A stretch of DNA of 64,000 bases from Laspinema sp963821735 (GCA_963821735.1 CAWGFK010000028.1:1-64000), one strand, 5' to 3'; shown: positions 36,733 through 46,355, counted from the stretch's first letter. Program-made: numbers and translations. Notes: generated by a model not told the origin, from the letters alone.

Positions 36733-37470
36733 TTATTCACCTCGCCAGATTTTGATAGTATTGTCTGCACTGCCACTAACAAGGGTCTGCCCATCCGGGC
36801 TAATGGCTACAGACCAAACTGAGCTAGAATGACCCGCTAGGGTACGGATTAAATTCCCGTTGGCCAGATTCCAGATTTTAATAGTATTGTCTACACTGCC
36901 ACTGACAAGGGTCTGCCCATCCGGGCTAATGCCTACAGAATAAACCGCCCCCGAATGACCCGCTAGGGTGCGGATTAAATTCCCCGTTGGCCAGATTCCA
37001 GATTTTGATAGTATTGTCATAACTGCCACTGACAAGGGTCTGCCCATCCGGGCTAATTGCTACAGACAAAACTCCGTAAGAATGAACCGCTCGGCTGCGG
37101 ATTAAATTCCCGTTAGGCAGATTCCATATTTTGAGAGTCTTGTCATCACTGCCACTGACAAGGGTCTGCCCATCGGAGCTAATGGCTACAGACAAAACTA
37201 CGCTAGAATGACCCGTTAGGCTGCTGAGTAAATTCCCGTTGGCCAGATTCCATATTTTGAGAGTCTTGTCATAACTGCCACTGACAACGGTCTGCCCATC
37301 CGGGCTAATGGCTACAGAATTAACCCCAGAGAATGACGCGAATGACCCGCTAGGGTGTGGATTAAATTCCCCTTGGTCAGGTTCCAGATGTTGATAGTCT
37401 TGTCATCACTGCCACTGACAAGGGTCTGTCCATCCGGGCTAATGGCTACAGACAAAACTCCCCTAGAATG
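36733..37470 (-). pseudogene. Broken WD40-repeat tail of the adjacent kinase
   Basis: Six further WD40 units with the core SVAISPDGQTLVSGSxDxTI and KIWNLANGNLIRTLAGH. DNA units are nearly identical and spaced 126 bases apart, except for spacings of 127, 134 and 127 that each shift the frame. Two of the shifts coincide with ATTAAATTCCC becoming ATTAAATTCCCC (near 36979 and 37365), a third with GCCGAATTAAATT near 37483. Joined to the kinase they would form one kinase-WD40 protein of about 620 residues with seven blades, a common cyanobacterial architecture. As written, only the kinase and one blade are translated. Confidence 0.8.
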
Positions 37471-38623
37471 ACCCACTAGGGTGCCGAATTAAATTCCCGT
37501 TGGCCAGATTCCAGATGTTGATAGTCTTGTCATAACTGCCACTGACAACGGTCTGCCCATCCGGGCTAATGGCTACAGAATTAATCCCGAGAGAATGACC
37601 CGTTAGGGTGTTTGTTAGGGTGTTAACACAATCAGTCGCTTTACTAATAACACAAGGATTTTCTGGCAGATAATTGTCCCCGCTTACTTCACCTATTAGG
37701 GGTGGCTGAGGCGGTTGTATTAATTGTTTTTCCAGTTCCTCAATGCCATGCCATAACGCCTGAGCATTCATCGGGCGCTTGCGGGGAATTCGCTCCATCA
37801 AATTATCGATAAAATCTAATAACAGGGGCGAGATTCCCGGCAGATGAGAGCGCCAGTTAAAAGTATCATTATGAGCATCATAAAACATCAAAGGATGTTG
37901 GCCGGTTAATAAATGGACAAAGGTCCGTCCCAAGGCAAAAAAATCAGATTGCGGTAACGGTTGAGCATTTTGCTGTTCCGGTGGCGTATATCCAGCAGAA
38001 GTGACCGACGTAATGCTACCAATCCCGCCCACGTTCGCTAAATAAGTATAAGTTTCCTGGCGCGTTGTGCCGATGTCAATTAATACTAATCGCCCATTGG
38101 GACGAATCCTAATATTCAGAGGTTTAATATCTCGATGAAAAAAATGCTGTTCATGGACAAACTGTAAAATTTGGGCAATTTCTTTCAACCATTTTATCGC
38201 TTGTTCCTGGGTAATCCCTTGAGAATTCTGCTGCCCTAACCATTGTTCTAAATTCACCCCGTCAATTTTTTCCATGACCATGCAGTGCATCCCAAAACCC
38301 GATTGGGTTTGATACTGGAAGTACCCCTCTACTTGGGGAATGCCGGGGTGAGAGAGTTGACGCAGAACTTCTGCTTCTGTCTTAAATAACTCAACGGCTT
38401 TCAAGTCGCTATTCCACTCTGACTTGAGAACTTTTAGGATTTTTGGCGTCCCCTGCTCAAATACTTCGTAAATATTGGCAAAACGGCTGCGATCGCTCAA
38501 TAGCCGCATGACCCGATAACGCTCATTCAGAAATAAGTCAGAACCGCAACTTTGACAGTAACGGTTATTGATATTATCGAGGCGATCGGGTTGACGGCAG
38601 TGGGGGTTGATGCAGAGGCTCAT
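37463..38623 (-). CDS. Serine/threonine protein kinase with N-terminal zinc ribbon
   Basis: Three hundred and eighty-six residues as read. A four-cysteine zinc ribbon (C4, C9, C23, C26) is followed by a Hanks-type kinase domain: Lys64 in ILKVLK, Glu in FKTEAEVL, the catalytic loop HRDIKPLN at 163-170, a DIG (183-185) in place of the usual DFG, and TSAGYTPPE as the activation end. From about residue 345 a WD40 blade begins (LTGHSLGINSVAISPDGQTV), and the ORF stops in RHPSGSF after a frameshift. The kinase should be active. The ATG at 38623 is followed by the classic MSLCINPHCRQP start. Confidence 0.87.
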   Translation of the reverse strand: MSLCINPHCRQPDRLDNINNRYCQSCGSDLFLNERYRVMRLLSDRSRFANIYEVFEQGTPKILKVLKSEWNSDLKAVELFKTEAEVLRQLSHPGIPQVEGYFQYQTQSGFGMHCMVMEKIDGVNLEQWLGQQNSQGITQEQAIKWLKEIAQILQFVHEQHFFHRDIKPLNIRIRPNGRLVLIDIGTTRQETYTYLANVGGIGSITSVTSAGYTPPEQQNAQPLPQSDFFALGRTFVHLLTGQHPLMFYDAHNDTFNWRSHLPGISPLLLDFIDNLMERIPRKRPMNAQALWHGIEELEKQLIQPPQPPLIGEVSGDNYLPENPCVISKATDCVNTLTNTLTGHSLGINSVAISPDGQTVVSGSYDKTINIWNLANGNLIRHPSGSF

Positions 38624-38640
38624 ACAGTTGACCCAAAAAA

Positions 38641-38747
38641 ATCCGTGAAAATCTGTGTAATCTGTGGTTCCCTATCTAATAATTAAACCACAGATTACAC
38701 AGATGATACAGAAAAAAATCTGTGAAAATCCGTGAAATCTGTGGTTT
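38641..38747. repeat. Repeat family B: half copy and full copy
   Basis: A right-arm half at 38641-38669 (ATCTGTGTAATCTGTGGTT) and a full hairpin at 38686-38747 with AACCACAGATTACACAG and its imperfect complement. Together with the two copies at 36156 and 36662 they bracket the kinase-WD40 locus. Confidence 0.85.
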
Positions 38748-38780
38748 AATCTTTTCATTCAACTGCTCAACGCAGTGAAT

Positions 38781-39745
38781 TTATACCAAGTGTAGGTTGG
38801 GATAGTAGGTCAACATATCATCCGTGGTCAAGGTATCTCCTTTCGCTTGCGGCGTCCAGAGGACCTCGAAGGCTAACAACTGTTCGCTACCAATGCCGCC
38901 AATTTGACTTAAGGCTTGGCGCATTTGGTCGGAACTGTTAATCGTGGGGAGTTGCAAATTACCTAATGTGCCAACTACTAGGGTCACCACAATATATTCG
39001 CTGGGTGCTTCCATTTCGGTTTTCACCAGTTCGCCGTTTTCATCGGTGGGCAATGACTTGGTTGCATTGCCGTCGCGTAACTGGTTATTGACGTTGGAAA
39101 GGGTTTCCTCTTGGACTTTGGACCGTTCTGCGAGGGCGAGTTGGTTAAATTTGGCTTCGGCAACCGCTAACCGGGTTTTTTCCGATTGGGTGGCACCGTA
39201 AACCCAGTATTCGGGATGGCGCAAGAGGGCGAGGCTGACTTCTTGCAGGACTTGGGCGCGCCCTTCGGCAGACCCGGTATTGGCAGTCATGGCGAGTTTA
39301 TCCAGTTCGGCTTGCAGTTCTCGCGCTTCGGCTAAGAGTCCGACTTGGACTTGCCCGATCGCCACTGTCGGATTATTCGTGTATTCCGCAGTTTCTTCGC
39401 TACCCGCACGGCGGAACGCTTGCATCAAGAAGTTGGCAAGGGCGATCACAATGAAGATCCCGAACAATCCTCCAAAACCGCCGCCAAAGCCAAAGAACGG
39501 CAGCAGGAAGGGAAATCCAAATCCACCCCCACCGGGATAATAGCCACCACCCCCGGGTTGATAGGTGCGAGTTGGGGAAGAATAGGGACGAGAGGGTGCG
39601 CACGGAAGGAACCGCCCCCGATGCGTCCTCCAGAACGAGCGGCAAAGGCGGCATCGGCGCTACCGAGGACCAAAACGACGACCAAGGCGATCGCCAGGAG
39701 GGGTTTGAAAAAGGGTTTAATTGCTGAAAGCAGTTTTCTATACAT
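38781..39745 (-). pseudogene. DUF1517 membrane protein, one frameshift in the Gly-rich linker
   Basis: Cyanobacterial/plastid protein family of unknown function. The start MYRKLLSAIKPFFKPLLA at 39745, with a signal or anchor helix ending SADAAFAARSGGRIGGGSFR, is in one frame. After a shift near 39598 the Gly/Pro/Tyr-rich linker (TYQPGGGGYYPGGG) and a second membrane helix (LFGIFIVIALANFLMQAF) follow, then the soluble domain with VGLLAEARELQAELDKLA, LRHPEYWVYG and SEYIVVTLVVGTLG. The joined length of about 320 residues is normal. The frameshift may be a sequencing error in GC-rich repeats. Confidence 0.85.
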
Positions 39746-40221
39746 AAAGCAGCTAGGAAGTCCGATTCTCATCAAAAGGGTTCCGACTCAGAACGTACCG
39801 GCTATATCAGTACCGTTCTGGGATTTGGGAGTCGGCAGGCAGATCATAACTTTCTGCCTCCCTTCTAATGTATCGTTTTCCTCTGCCAACCGAACTCGAA
39901 ATCCCAACGGATTTGGGGGAGGATAGCCGAACCTTGGGGTTTTTTCATCAATCTGAGTCTTGTACCCATTGCAACACCCTATCAAGGTGTATTTGTAGGG
40001 GCGCAATGCTTGCGCCCTTGTAGAGGCGATTCACGAATCGCCTCTACATTTTGCACCAGCAATACTGTCAACTATTTGTAGGGGCGCAATGCTTACGCCC
40101 CTACAAAGGGCGCAAGCATTGCGCCCCTACAAGAAATAACGATTTTTCGGCATTAAATTTACCACCCATTCAGGGCTAGGTTTTAACCGCCGCCGGTGTT
40201 GCAATTGCTTCCCTTGGACCC
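39746..40221. other. Gap with GGGGCGCAATGC-type repeats
   Basis: About 475 bases between the DUF1517 gene and thiS, both on the minus strand. Bases 39994-40130 are taken by palindromic repeats. The part nearest DUF1517 should contain its promoter. I see no gene or RNA. Confidence 0.6.
39994..40131. repeat. Repeat family C: tandem palindromes
   Basis: GTAGGGGCGCAATGCTTGCG at 39995 onward, then TAGAGGCGATTC-AC-GAATCGCCTCTA (40021-40046, perfect 12-base arms), then at 40079-40130 a long inverted repeat of GTAGGGGCGCAATGCTTACG with its complement around AAA. The same units are present in both orientations. Confidence 0.8.
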
Positions 40222-40431
40222 TTAGCCGCCGCCGACAATGGTGACAATTTCCAGGCGATCGCCTTGCTGCATCTGAGTTCCCTCCCAAAATTGCCGATGG
40301 AGAATTTCCCCGTTGTACTCCACCGCCACCAACCGAGGATTTAACCCCAACTGTTCTAGGAACTGTGGGAGATTCAGTCCCGGGGGACAAGATTGGGTTT
40401 CACCATTAACTTGTAAAGCTATTTCAGGCAT
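40222..40431 (-). CDS. thiS: Sulfur carrier protein ThiS
   Basis: Ubiquitin-like protein that delivers sulfur for the thiazole of thiamine. Sixty-nine residues from the ATG at 40431, which overlaps the end of thiE by eight bases; a longer in-frame start exists but falls inside thiE. The protein ends IVGGG, giving the Gly-Gly terminus needed for adenylation and thiocarboxylation. The LQVNGETQSCPPGLNLPQFL and VAVEYNGEILHR segments are typical. Probably co-translated with thiE. Confidence 0.92.
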   Translation of the reverse strand: MPEIALQVNGETQSCPPGLNLPQFLEQLGLNPRLVAVEYNGEILHRQFWEGTQMQQGDRLEIVTIVGGG

Positions 40432-41536
40432 GAGACTGGACATTCCGTTGTTCAACAGCTTTCAGGGTTTGAATCCGATTCATTTGAGAGAGAAAATATT
40501 GGGTAACTAATGTCGGCTGTTCCACATCCATGATGCCGCGCACCACCGCCACCCGTTCTGCACCACAATCGAGGACATCGGTCAGGTTGTGCATATCGAT
40601 GCCACCGATCGCAAACCAGGGGACCGAAGAATGCTCCGAAGCATAGCGGACGTAGGCTAGACCCGCTGGGGTTTTACCCGGTTTTGTGGGGGTTTCATAC
40701 ACCGGACCGACCCCAATATAGTCCGCCCCTTCAGCGATCGCCCGTTGCATTTCTTCCGGGTTCGTGGTAGAGCGACCGATTAAACGTTGAGGGCCAAGCA
40801 ACTGACGAGCAAAGGCAGTCGGCATATCCTGTTGTCCCAGATGAACCCCATCCGCATCTACCGCTAAGGCCAAGTCCACCCGGTCATTCATAATAAATAA
40901 CGCCCCGTAGTGGTGACAAATTTGGCGAAGTCGTTCCGCATTCCGGAGACGCTCTCCATCATCTGTATTTTTGTCACGGTACTGAACCAGGGTTAAGCCC
41001 CCTTCTAGGGCCGCTTCTACCACGGCAAATAACTTGTCATTCTGGGACGTAACCAGATATAAAGGGGATTGATCCAAAAGCTGACGACGCCGGTAAGCCA
41101 TTAAGTTACTTTCCAGGGTATAAACGCGGTAACGCATCTGCTTAAACACAGCGCCCATATCCGGATGGTAAAGCTTGCCATATTCTTCCAGGACCCGCAG
41201 GGCTTCTTCCACCCGACAGCAGTTCGCCTGCAACAGGGACTCAATGCCAGAGCGTTCTTCTTCTTGGGGGTGGCTGAGGTCTGTACCGGGGTCCCCTGGG
41301 GTATTCCGGGCCGCCCGCAGTTCCGGTGCGTGCCAACTTGCAAGTTCCTGGCGCATGGCCTTACACTCATTAGCCAGAGATGAACTTTGCAGGCCAAAGC
41401 GACACCATTCTTCAATAATCCGCAAACCTTCTCGCGCCCGGTCTAAATTGGCATCTAAAATCCGACAGAGCGCCGGTTGCAACTGGAGGGTCCCTAAATC
41501 TGACACCCTTGCTAAACCGCTGTTTTTTTCAGCCAT
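40424..41536 (-). CDS. thiE: Thiamine-phosphate synthase with N-terminal extension
   Basis: Joins hydroxymethylpyrimidine-PP and thiazole-P into thiamine phosphate. Three hundred and seventy residues, longer than the usual 210, because of the N-terminal domain (1 to about 150: ALCRILDANLDRAREGLRII, ANCCRVEEALRVLEEYGKL) found in cyanobacterial ThiE. The ThiE barrel runs from about 155: LYLVTSQNDK, LVQYRDKNTDD, FIMNDRVDLALAVDADGVHL, GADYIGVGPVYETPTKPG and WFAIGGI. Active-site residues are all present. thiS follows with overlap. No TPP riboswitch is apparent in the 280 bases upstream. Confidence 0.94.
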   Translation of the reverse strand: MAEKNSGLARVSDLGTLQLQPALCRILDANLDRAREGLRIIEEWCRFGLQSSSLANECKAMRQELASWHAPELRAARNTPGDPGTDLSHPQEEERSGIESLLQANCCRVEEALRVLEEYGKLYHPDMGAVFKQMRYRVYTLESNLMAYRRRQLLDQSPLYLVTSQNDKLFAVVEAALEGGLTLVQYRDKNTDDGERLRNAERLRQICHHYGALFIMNDRVDLALAVDADGVHLGQQDMPTAFARQLLGPQRLIGRSTTNPEEMQRAIAEGADYIGVGPVYETPTKPGKTPAGLAYVRYASEHSSVPWFAIGGIDMHNLTDVLDCGAERVAVVRGIMDVEQPTLVTQYFLSQMNRIQTLKAVEQRNVQSHA

Positions 41537-41819
41537 CGAAACCCCCTTTCATTGCTCGATCCGAACAGTCTGTTTTAACGTTTCCCATGAGGCGTGAACA
41601 TTGAGGAACTCTATGATGCAAACTTATAATATCTTGTCCGCTTTTTTAATTTTTTTTAATGCGGTGAAATTTATTGTGGCACAAAAAATTAGACATCCGT
41701 TAATTTCATTGGATAATCAGGAGGGAGGAAATTGACACTCGGGCATTTTATCGGCATCTACATCGGATGAACTGCAACTGCTTTTGGTGATTCGTTTAGG
41801 AGAAGATAGGAGGAGAGTC

Positions 41820-43495
41820 GTGAGTTTCAGAAGCCCCCATCAATCGCATTCAGATAAGTATCGCATCGTGGCCCCGTTGGGAGTGGCGACGACTGCGCTG
41901 TTCTGGTTCTATGGGCCAACGGCGATCGCCCAAGGCATTCCCGAATTCCAAACCGCCCAAAATTCCGGGGCCGAAGTGGCCTCACAAACCCAGTTATTTG
42001 TCAATCCCACTCAGGGGAATGACTCCAGTGGCAACGGAAGCGAATCCGCACCCTTTAAAACCATTACTCAAGCGTTGCGGCAAGCCAAGCCCAACACCAC
42101 GATCCGGCTGAGTCCCGGCACTTATAGCGCTGAAACGGGGGAGAGCTTTCCCCTAATGCTCAAACCCCAAGTAGCCCTGGAAGGAGATACCAGCACCCGA
42201 GGACGCGGAATCATTATCCAAGGCGGGGGTCTCTACCTCAGTCGGACTTCGGCCCGTCAAAATGTGGGTCTTGTCGCTGCTGATGGAGCCAGGGTCTCCG
42301 GCATCACCCTGACCAATGACAACACCAGCGGTTATGCCTTATGGGTGGAATCCGCCTCAATGGATGTCACGGATAACACCTTCACCGGCAGCGGACATGA
42401 TGGAATTTCCGTCGTGGGCAATAGTCGCACCCAGAATTCAGGGCAATCATTTTGTGGAAAATGGGGCAAACGGCATCACCATTTATGGAACCTCCCGACC
42501 CCAGCTTGTGGAGAATGTGTTTGAGCGCACTGGATTCGGAATCAATATCGGCCAAAAATCTGAACCCATCTTGACAGGGAATCAGGTGAGGCAGAATCGA
42601 GATGGGGTGGTGATTCATGGATTCGCTCGTCCCGTGTTGCGAAATAATCAGATTGAAACCAATCAGGAAAATGGGGTGGTTGCCGTTGGCAATTCTCGTC
42701 CAGATATGGGGACTTCTGGAGATCCGGGGGGGAATGTGGTCCGCAATAACGGGCAGATGGATATTAATGGGAGTGCGACGAAAGAGATTATTCCGGCGTT
42801 TGGGAATCAAGTTGCCAGCGATCGCACCAGTGGACGCTTAGACCTAAATGGGACGCTCAACCCCAATCTCAGCGCCCCGATTGCCACAGCACCGCCACGC
42901 CCTTTACCCCTGCCCTCCGCGACTCCGGCCCCCACACCACCAGCAACCCCGGCCTCTTTTCCGAGTCCAACTGCCACAACGCCTCAGCCTCCCCCGCCCT
43001 TATCGGCGACGGTGAGCTTGCCGGTTCCCGCACCCGGTGAAGCCATCCCCATTCCGGTCCCGCCCCCCCAAACCGCGAATCGCACCAGCACCAGCACCAG
43101 CACCGCGAACCCCTGCACCGGCACCGGCGATCGGGAATCGACCCGGGGATACTCTACCCAACCTCCTACCCGTTCCCGATGGCAATCCCCCGATCGGAAA
43201 TGGAGGTGCGGGAGTCCCCGTGGTGGGTGCTCCCAGTGGCGGCCCGGACAATGGACCCCCGTCACCTCCGAGCCGTGCTGCCGCCCTAGGACTGCGCTAT
43301 CGGGTGATTGTTAATGCCACCAGTAGCAGCGAACAAGCCCGGGTCCGTCGCGTCGTTTCCGATGCCTTCCGGACCCGAATTAATGGTCGGATGGTGATGC
43401 AGGTCGGAGCCTTTGCCACCCAAGATAAAGTTGATGAAATGATGCAATTGCTTCAGCGCAACGGGTTAACTGGAGTGGTTCTGGATATCGAATAA
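41820..43495 (+). pseudogene. Secreted beta-helix (DUF1565) protein with C-terminal SPOR-like domain, two frameshifts
   Basis: The GTG at 41820 is preceded by AGGAGGAGAG, so it is preferred over starts further up. A signal-like segment (APLGVATTALFWFYGPTAIA) leads to the DUF1565 start LFVNPTQGNDSSGNGSESAPFKTITQAL and parallel beta-helix repeats (ANGITIYGTSRPQLVENVF, DGVVIHGFARPVLRNNQIE). A Pro/Ala/Thr-rich linker of about 100 residues follows, then a SPOR-like domain (YRVIVNATSSSEQARVRRVV, GRMVMQVGAFATQDKVDEM). Such domains bind denuded peptidoglycan. Frames break near 42432 (ACCCAG for ACCAG) and near 43065-43075 at a run of seven C. Joined length is about 560 residues. A periplasmic carbohydrate-related role is inferred. 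Confidence 0.8.
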
Positions 43496-43776
43496 TCCTG
43501 AATCAACCTCAAAAACCATTCCCTTTCAGGAGTCAGAATTAACAGCAATTCAGGTTAACGAATTGTGAGCAATTAGACTCCTGAATTTTTTTTGTGAAAA
43601 TTGAGGATTGGGTTCACCTGATGCAACCCAGGTAGGGGTTTAGTCTCCAAACCCTCGGTGGGCTTGGTTTCCAAGCCTCTACTGTTGGCTGATTCATTGC
43701 CCCGAAGGGGACTGTTTAGCCCGCCTCGGCAGGCTTTTCTATAAGTTGCCCCACCGGAAAACGTGAGGGTATTTTG

Positions 43777-44925
43777 TTAACTCCCAGACTGGATTTTTTC
43801 CACAATCCATTCAAAGGTTTCCAGAACCTGGTGCAGGGCGCTTTCATCTTGTAAGGTAGACAAGGGAAAGGTCGGTAATCGGGTTTCACTGGAATCAGCG
43901 GGAAGGGACAAGCCAATCGAACTGAAACGAGAGCGCAATTCTTGCCAGTTTTCTGGGGAATCAAACGGGGGTTGAGTGGCATAACTGCTACTAGAAATCA
44001 CAAAATCACCCGAAATATCTACAGTAAATAAGGCAATGGATTTGCGACCTTTTTGCTTTAATTTTGCCAAAAACCCGCCATAGAGTTCCCCAGTTCCCCA
44101 GACGACTTCCACGGACGGTTCGTGACGTCGGACCCATTGTTGAATCTGGCGGGCCATTTGCGCTTCTTCATAACCTTGGCGAGTTTCAAATTCATGAAAG
44201 AAAGACGCTTCATCCCAGCGACGTCTCTCGCGAGTTGCACTGGCTTTTTTCTGTTGCGCTTCAGCGGTTTGACCAATGATTCGGGGAACCAATGTTTTAA
44301 GTCCATCTTGGCTGACATATTGTTTAATTTCCAGGGCCAAGACTTCCGTCGGGTCTAATTGTTCATTGAGAAATTCGACCACTCGTCTGAGTTCAGGAGA
44401 AATTTCATCGGAGACAAAAACTAATCTCAGTTTTCCAGCTTGGAGGTTGGTTTTGACTTTATCCCAGAAGCGGTCCTCATGAGCATCGACTCCGAGAAAT
44501 TCTTCAAAGACTTGTTCAGGGTCGCGACCGACATCGCGGCAATTGGATTCAAATTGAGTAATGATGGACTCAATGGGCCAATAGATTAAAACATTGGCCG
44601 CATATTCTAACATTTGACCGACAATTTCCCGGCGAATTCGGGTATCTTGAGTATGTTTGACGGCCACTAAGGTAGGAATGGCATTTTGGTCGATAAATAA
44701 ATGTTCAAAGGACCATTGACCATTAACTTCATCCTCTGCCGGTAGCGGCATTTCCCGGGAAATTAATAACCATTGGCGAGGGGTCGCCCGGTCAATTTGG
44801 TCTCCGGCGATTAGGTTAGGATATTTTTCGAGTAATTCTTGCAGTCGATCTTCGTTGTCGTAGGCTTGTTCTATCATTTCTACAAGCCGGTCTTCGTCTT
44901 GTATGAGGTAAATGCCTCCACCCAT
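43777..44925 (-). CDS. PD-(D/E)XK-like hypothetical protein
   Basis: Three hundred and eighty-two residues, soluble. The N-terminal half has WSFEHLFIDQNAIPTLVAVK followed by IRREIVGQMLEYAANVLIYW, the (D/E)...(V/E)xK plus QxxxYA pattern of nuclease-fold proteins that resemble DUF4268 or endonuclease NucS-like groups. The second half (EASFFHEFETRQGYEEAQMA) has an unassigned helical domain. No methylase or helicase is adjacent. Function unknown; a DNA-related role is inferred from the fold. Confidence 0.68.
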   Translation of the reverse strand: MGGGIYLIQDEDRLVEMIEQAYDNEDRLQELLEKYPNLIAGDQIDRATPRQWLLISREMPLPAEDEVNGQWSFEHLFIDQNAIPTLVAVKHTQDTRIRREIVGQMLEYAANVLIYWPIESIITQFESNCRDVGRDPEQVFEEFLGVDAHEDRFWDKVKTNLQAGKLRLVFVSDEISPELRRVVEFLNEQLDPTEVLALEIKQYVSQDGLKTLVPRIIGQTAEAQQKKASATRERRRWDEASFFHEFETRQGYEEAQMARQIQQWVRRHEPSVEVVWGTGELYGGFLAKLKQKGRKSIALFTVDISGDFVISSSSYATQPPFDSPENWQELRSRFSSIGLSLPADSSETRLPTFPLSTLQDESALHQVLETFEWIVEKIQSGS

Positions 44926-44977
44926 CTCTGTTCTCCGTATTGTGATTAGTGTTGCGATCTGGATGTAGGCGCGGATC

Positions 44978-45832
44978 TCAGATCCGGCCTGAAAATACCC
45001 GTTCGGCAGGACCAGTCATGTAAAGTCGGCCATCGGATTCAGACCATTCGATGATTAGAGGGCCACCGGGGAGTTCGATGGTCGCTTGCCGATCGCATCG
45101 ACCCGTCAGGACCCCTGCAACCAAGGTGGCACAGGCCCCGGTCCCACAGGCGAGGGTGACACCGGCCCCCCGTTCCCAAACTCGCATTTTGAGATGCGAT
45201 CGCCCCATCACTTGAATAAATTCCGTATTAGTCCGCTTCGGAAAGGCCGGGTGATTCTCAAACTGAGGACCAACTACCGCCAAATCCACGGCCTCCACAT
45301 CCTCTACAAAGGTAATGCAGTGGGGATTTCCCATGCTGACGCAGGTCACATCCCAGGTCTTTCCGGCCACGGATAAGGGGACATTAATCGCCTTTTCCTC
45401 TGGAGGACAAAGGGTTGTGGGAATTTCTGAACTCAGCAACCGAGGCAGGCCCATATCTACCGTAACTTGACCGTCGGATTTCAGGGTTAGGGTCATCACC
45501 CCTGCTAGGGTCTGTATGCGATATTCTCCGGTTCCCGTCGCTGAACTGCGGGTGGGAACGCCCAAGTCCACGAGAAACCGTGCTAAACAGCGGATGCCAT
45601 TCCCGCACATTTCCGGTTCCGAGGCATCGGAGTTATAGATTCGCATGGTGTAGTCGGTGTCCGGTTCCGTAGGCGGAAGGGCAAAAATTACCCCATCAGC
45701 ACCGATGCCAAAGTGGCGATCGCATAACTGTTCGGCCTGGGAAGGCGTTATCATCGGTTCCGGGTTCTGACGGTTGTCAATCAGAATGAAATCATTTCCC
45801 AAACCTTGATATTTGGTAAACTCTAACGTCAT
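44978..45832 (-). CDS. dapF: Diaminopimelate epimerase
   Basis: Converts LL- to meso-diaminopimelate for lysine and peptidoglycan. Two hundred and eighty-four residues. The pair of active-site cysteines is C76 in MCGNGIRC and C229 in LACGTGACA, and the start FTKYQGLGNDFILIDNR is the family signature. Length and spacing are normal. It is divergent from hfq across about 310 bases. Confidence 0.96.
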   Translation of the reverse strand: MTLEFTKYQGLGNDFILIDNRQNPEPMITPSQAEQLCDRHFGIGADGVIFALPPTEPDTDYTMRIYNSDASEPEMCGNGIRCLARFLVDLGVPTRSSATGTGEYRIQTLAGVMTLTLKSDGQVTVDMGLPRLLSSEIPTTLCPPEEKAINVPLSVAGKTWDVTCVSMGNPHCITFVEDVEAVDLAVVGPQFENHPAFPKRTNTEFIQVMGRSHLKMRVWERGAGVTLACGTGACATLVAGVLTGRCDRQATIELPGGPLIIEWSESDGRLYMTGPAERVFSGRI

Positions 45833-46142
45833 GGCTTGTACTCGCGAAATGTTCGGGTTCTTGTCCTGGTTTTATCTGATAATACCCGATGTTACAGTTC
45901 CCACTTTTGGGACCGGAATCTTTATTCCCACGGAAAAGCTTGATCGCAGTCCCCATCCCTCACATCCTGAAGGCTATTCCGGGTGTGAATCCTGACTGGG
46001 CCTGAGTTGATTCCCGGACAGGTTAACATGATTCATAGAGCCGGTTGAGTGCTTAACATCGAGGCAAAATATCCGGCCTGCCTGAATTTTGTCCGATGTG
46101 CTTCGATTTTGATGCCAAATTTTTTCTCGTTGAGACCCAATC
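45833..46142. other. Divergent promoter region dapF / hfq
   Basis: About 310 bases that must hold promoters in both directions. The 60-codon ORF at 45813-45995 is the overlap of the dapF start region and is not supported as a gene. I see no repeat or riboswitch. Just before hfq the sequence TTGAGACCCAATC precedes the ATG; the ribosome site is weak. Confidence 0.5.
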
Positions 46143-46355
46143 ATGTCTGACTTCGATACTAACTTACCTAGCATTCGCCAAGTTCAAAATTTCATTAAAG
46201 ACAAACACGAGATAGAACTCAAACTGGTCACCGGAGATTTGTTAGCCGGTAAAATTTTCTGGCAAGATAAACACTGCATTTCTATCCTGGATCACTACGA
46301 CAAACAAACCATCGTCTGGCGTCATTCCATTGTTTATCTGAAACCCAAATCTTGA
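46143..46355 (+). CDS. hfq: Cyanobacterial Hfq
   Basis: Seventy residues of the Sm fold: LPSIRQVQNFIKDKHEIELK (helix), LVTGDLLAGKIFWQDKHCIS (Sm1) and HDYDK-type QTIVWRHSIVYLKPK (Sm2). Cyanobacterial Hfq differs from enterobacterial Hfq in its RNA-binding surfaces and is tied to type IV pilus-dependent motility in Synechocystis. The KH motif of the Sm2 region is not present in classical form. The gene is followed by the convergent antiporter after 46 bases. Confidence 0.9.
   Translation: MSDFDTNLPSIRQVQNFIKDKHEIELKLVTGDLLAGKIFWQDKHCISILDHYDKQTIVWRHSIVYLKPKS

Noticed and set aside
41537..41783. TPP riboswitch upstream of thiE
   Set aside because: No CUGAGA-type core or paired helices could be found on the minus strand.
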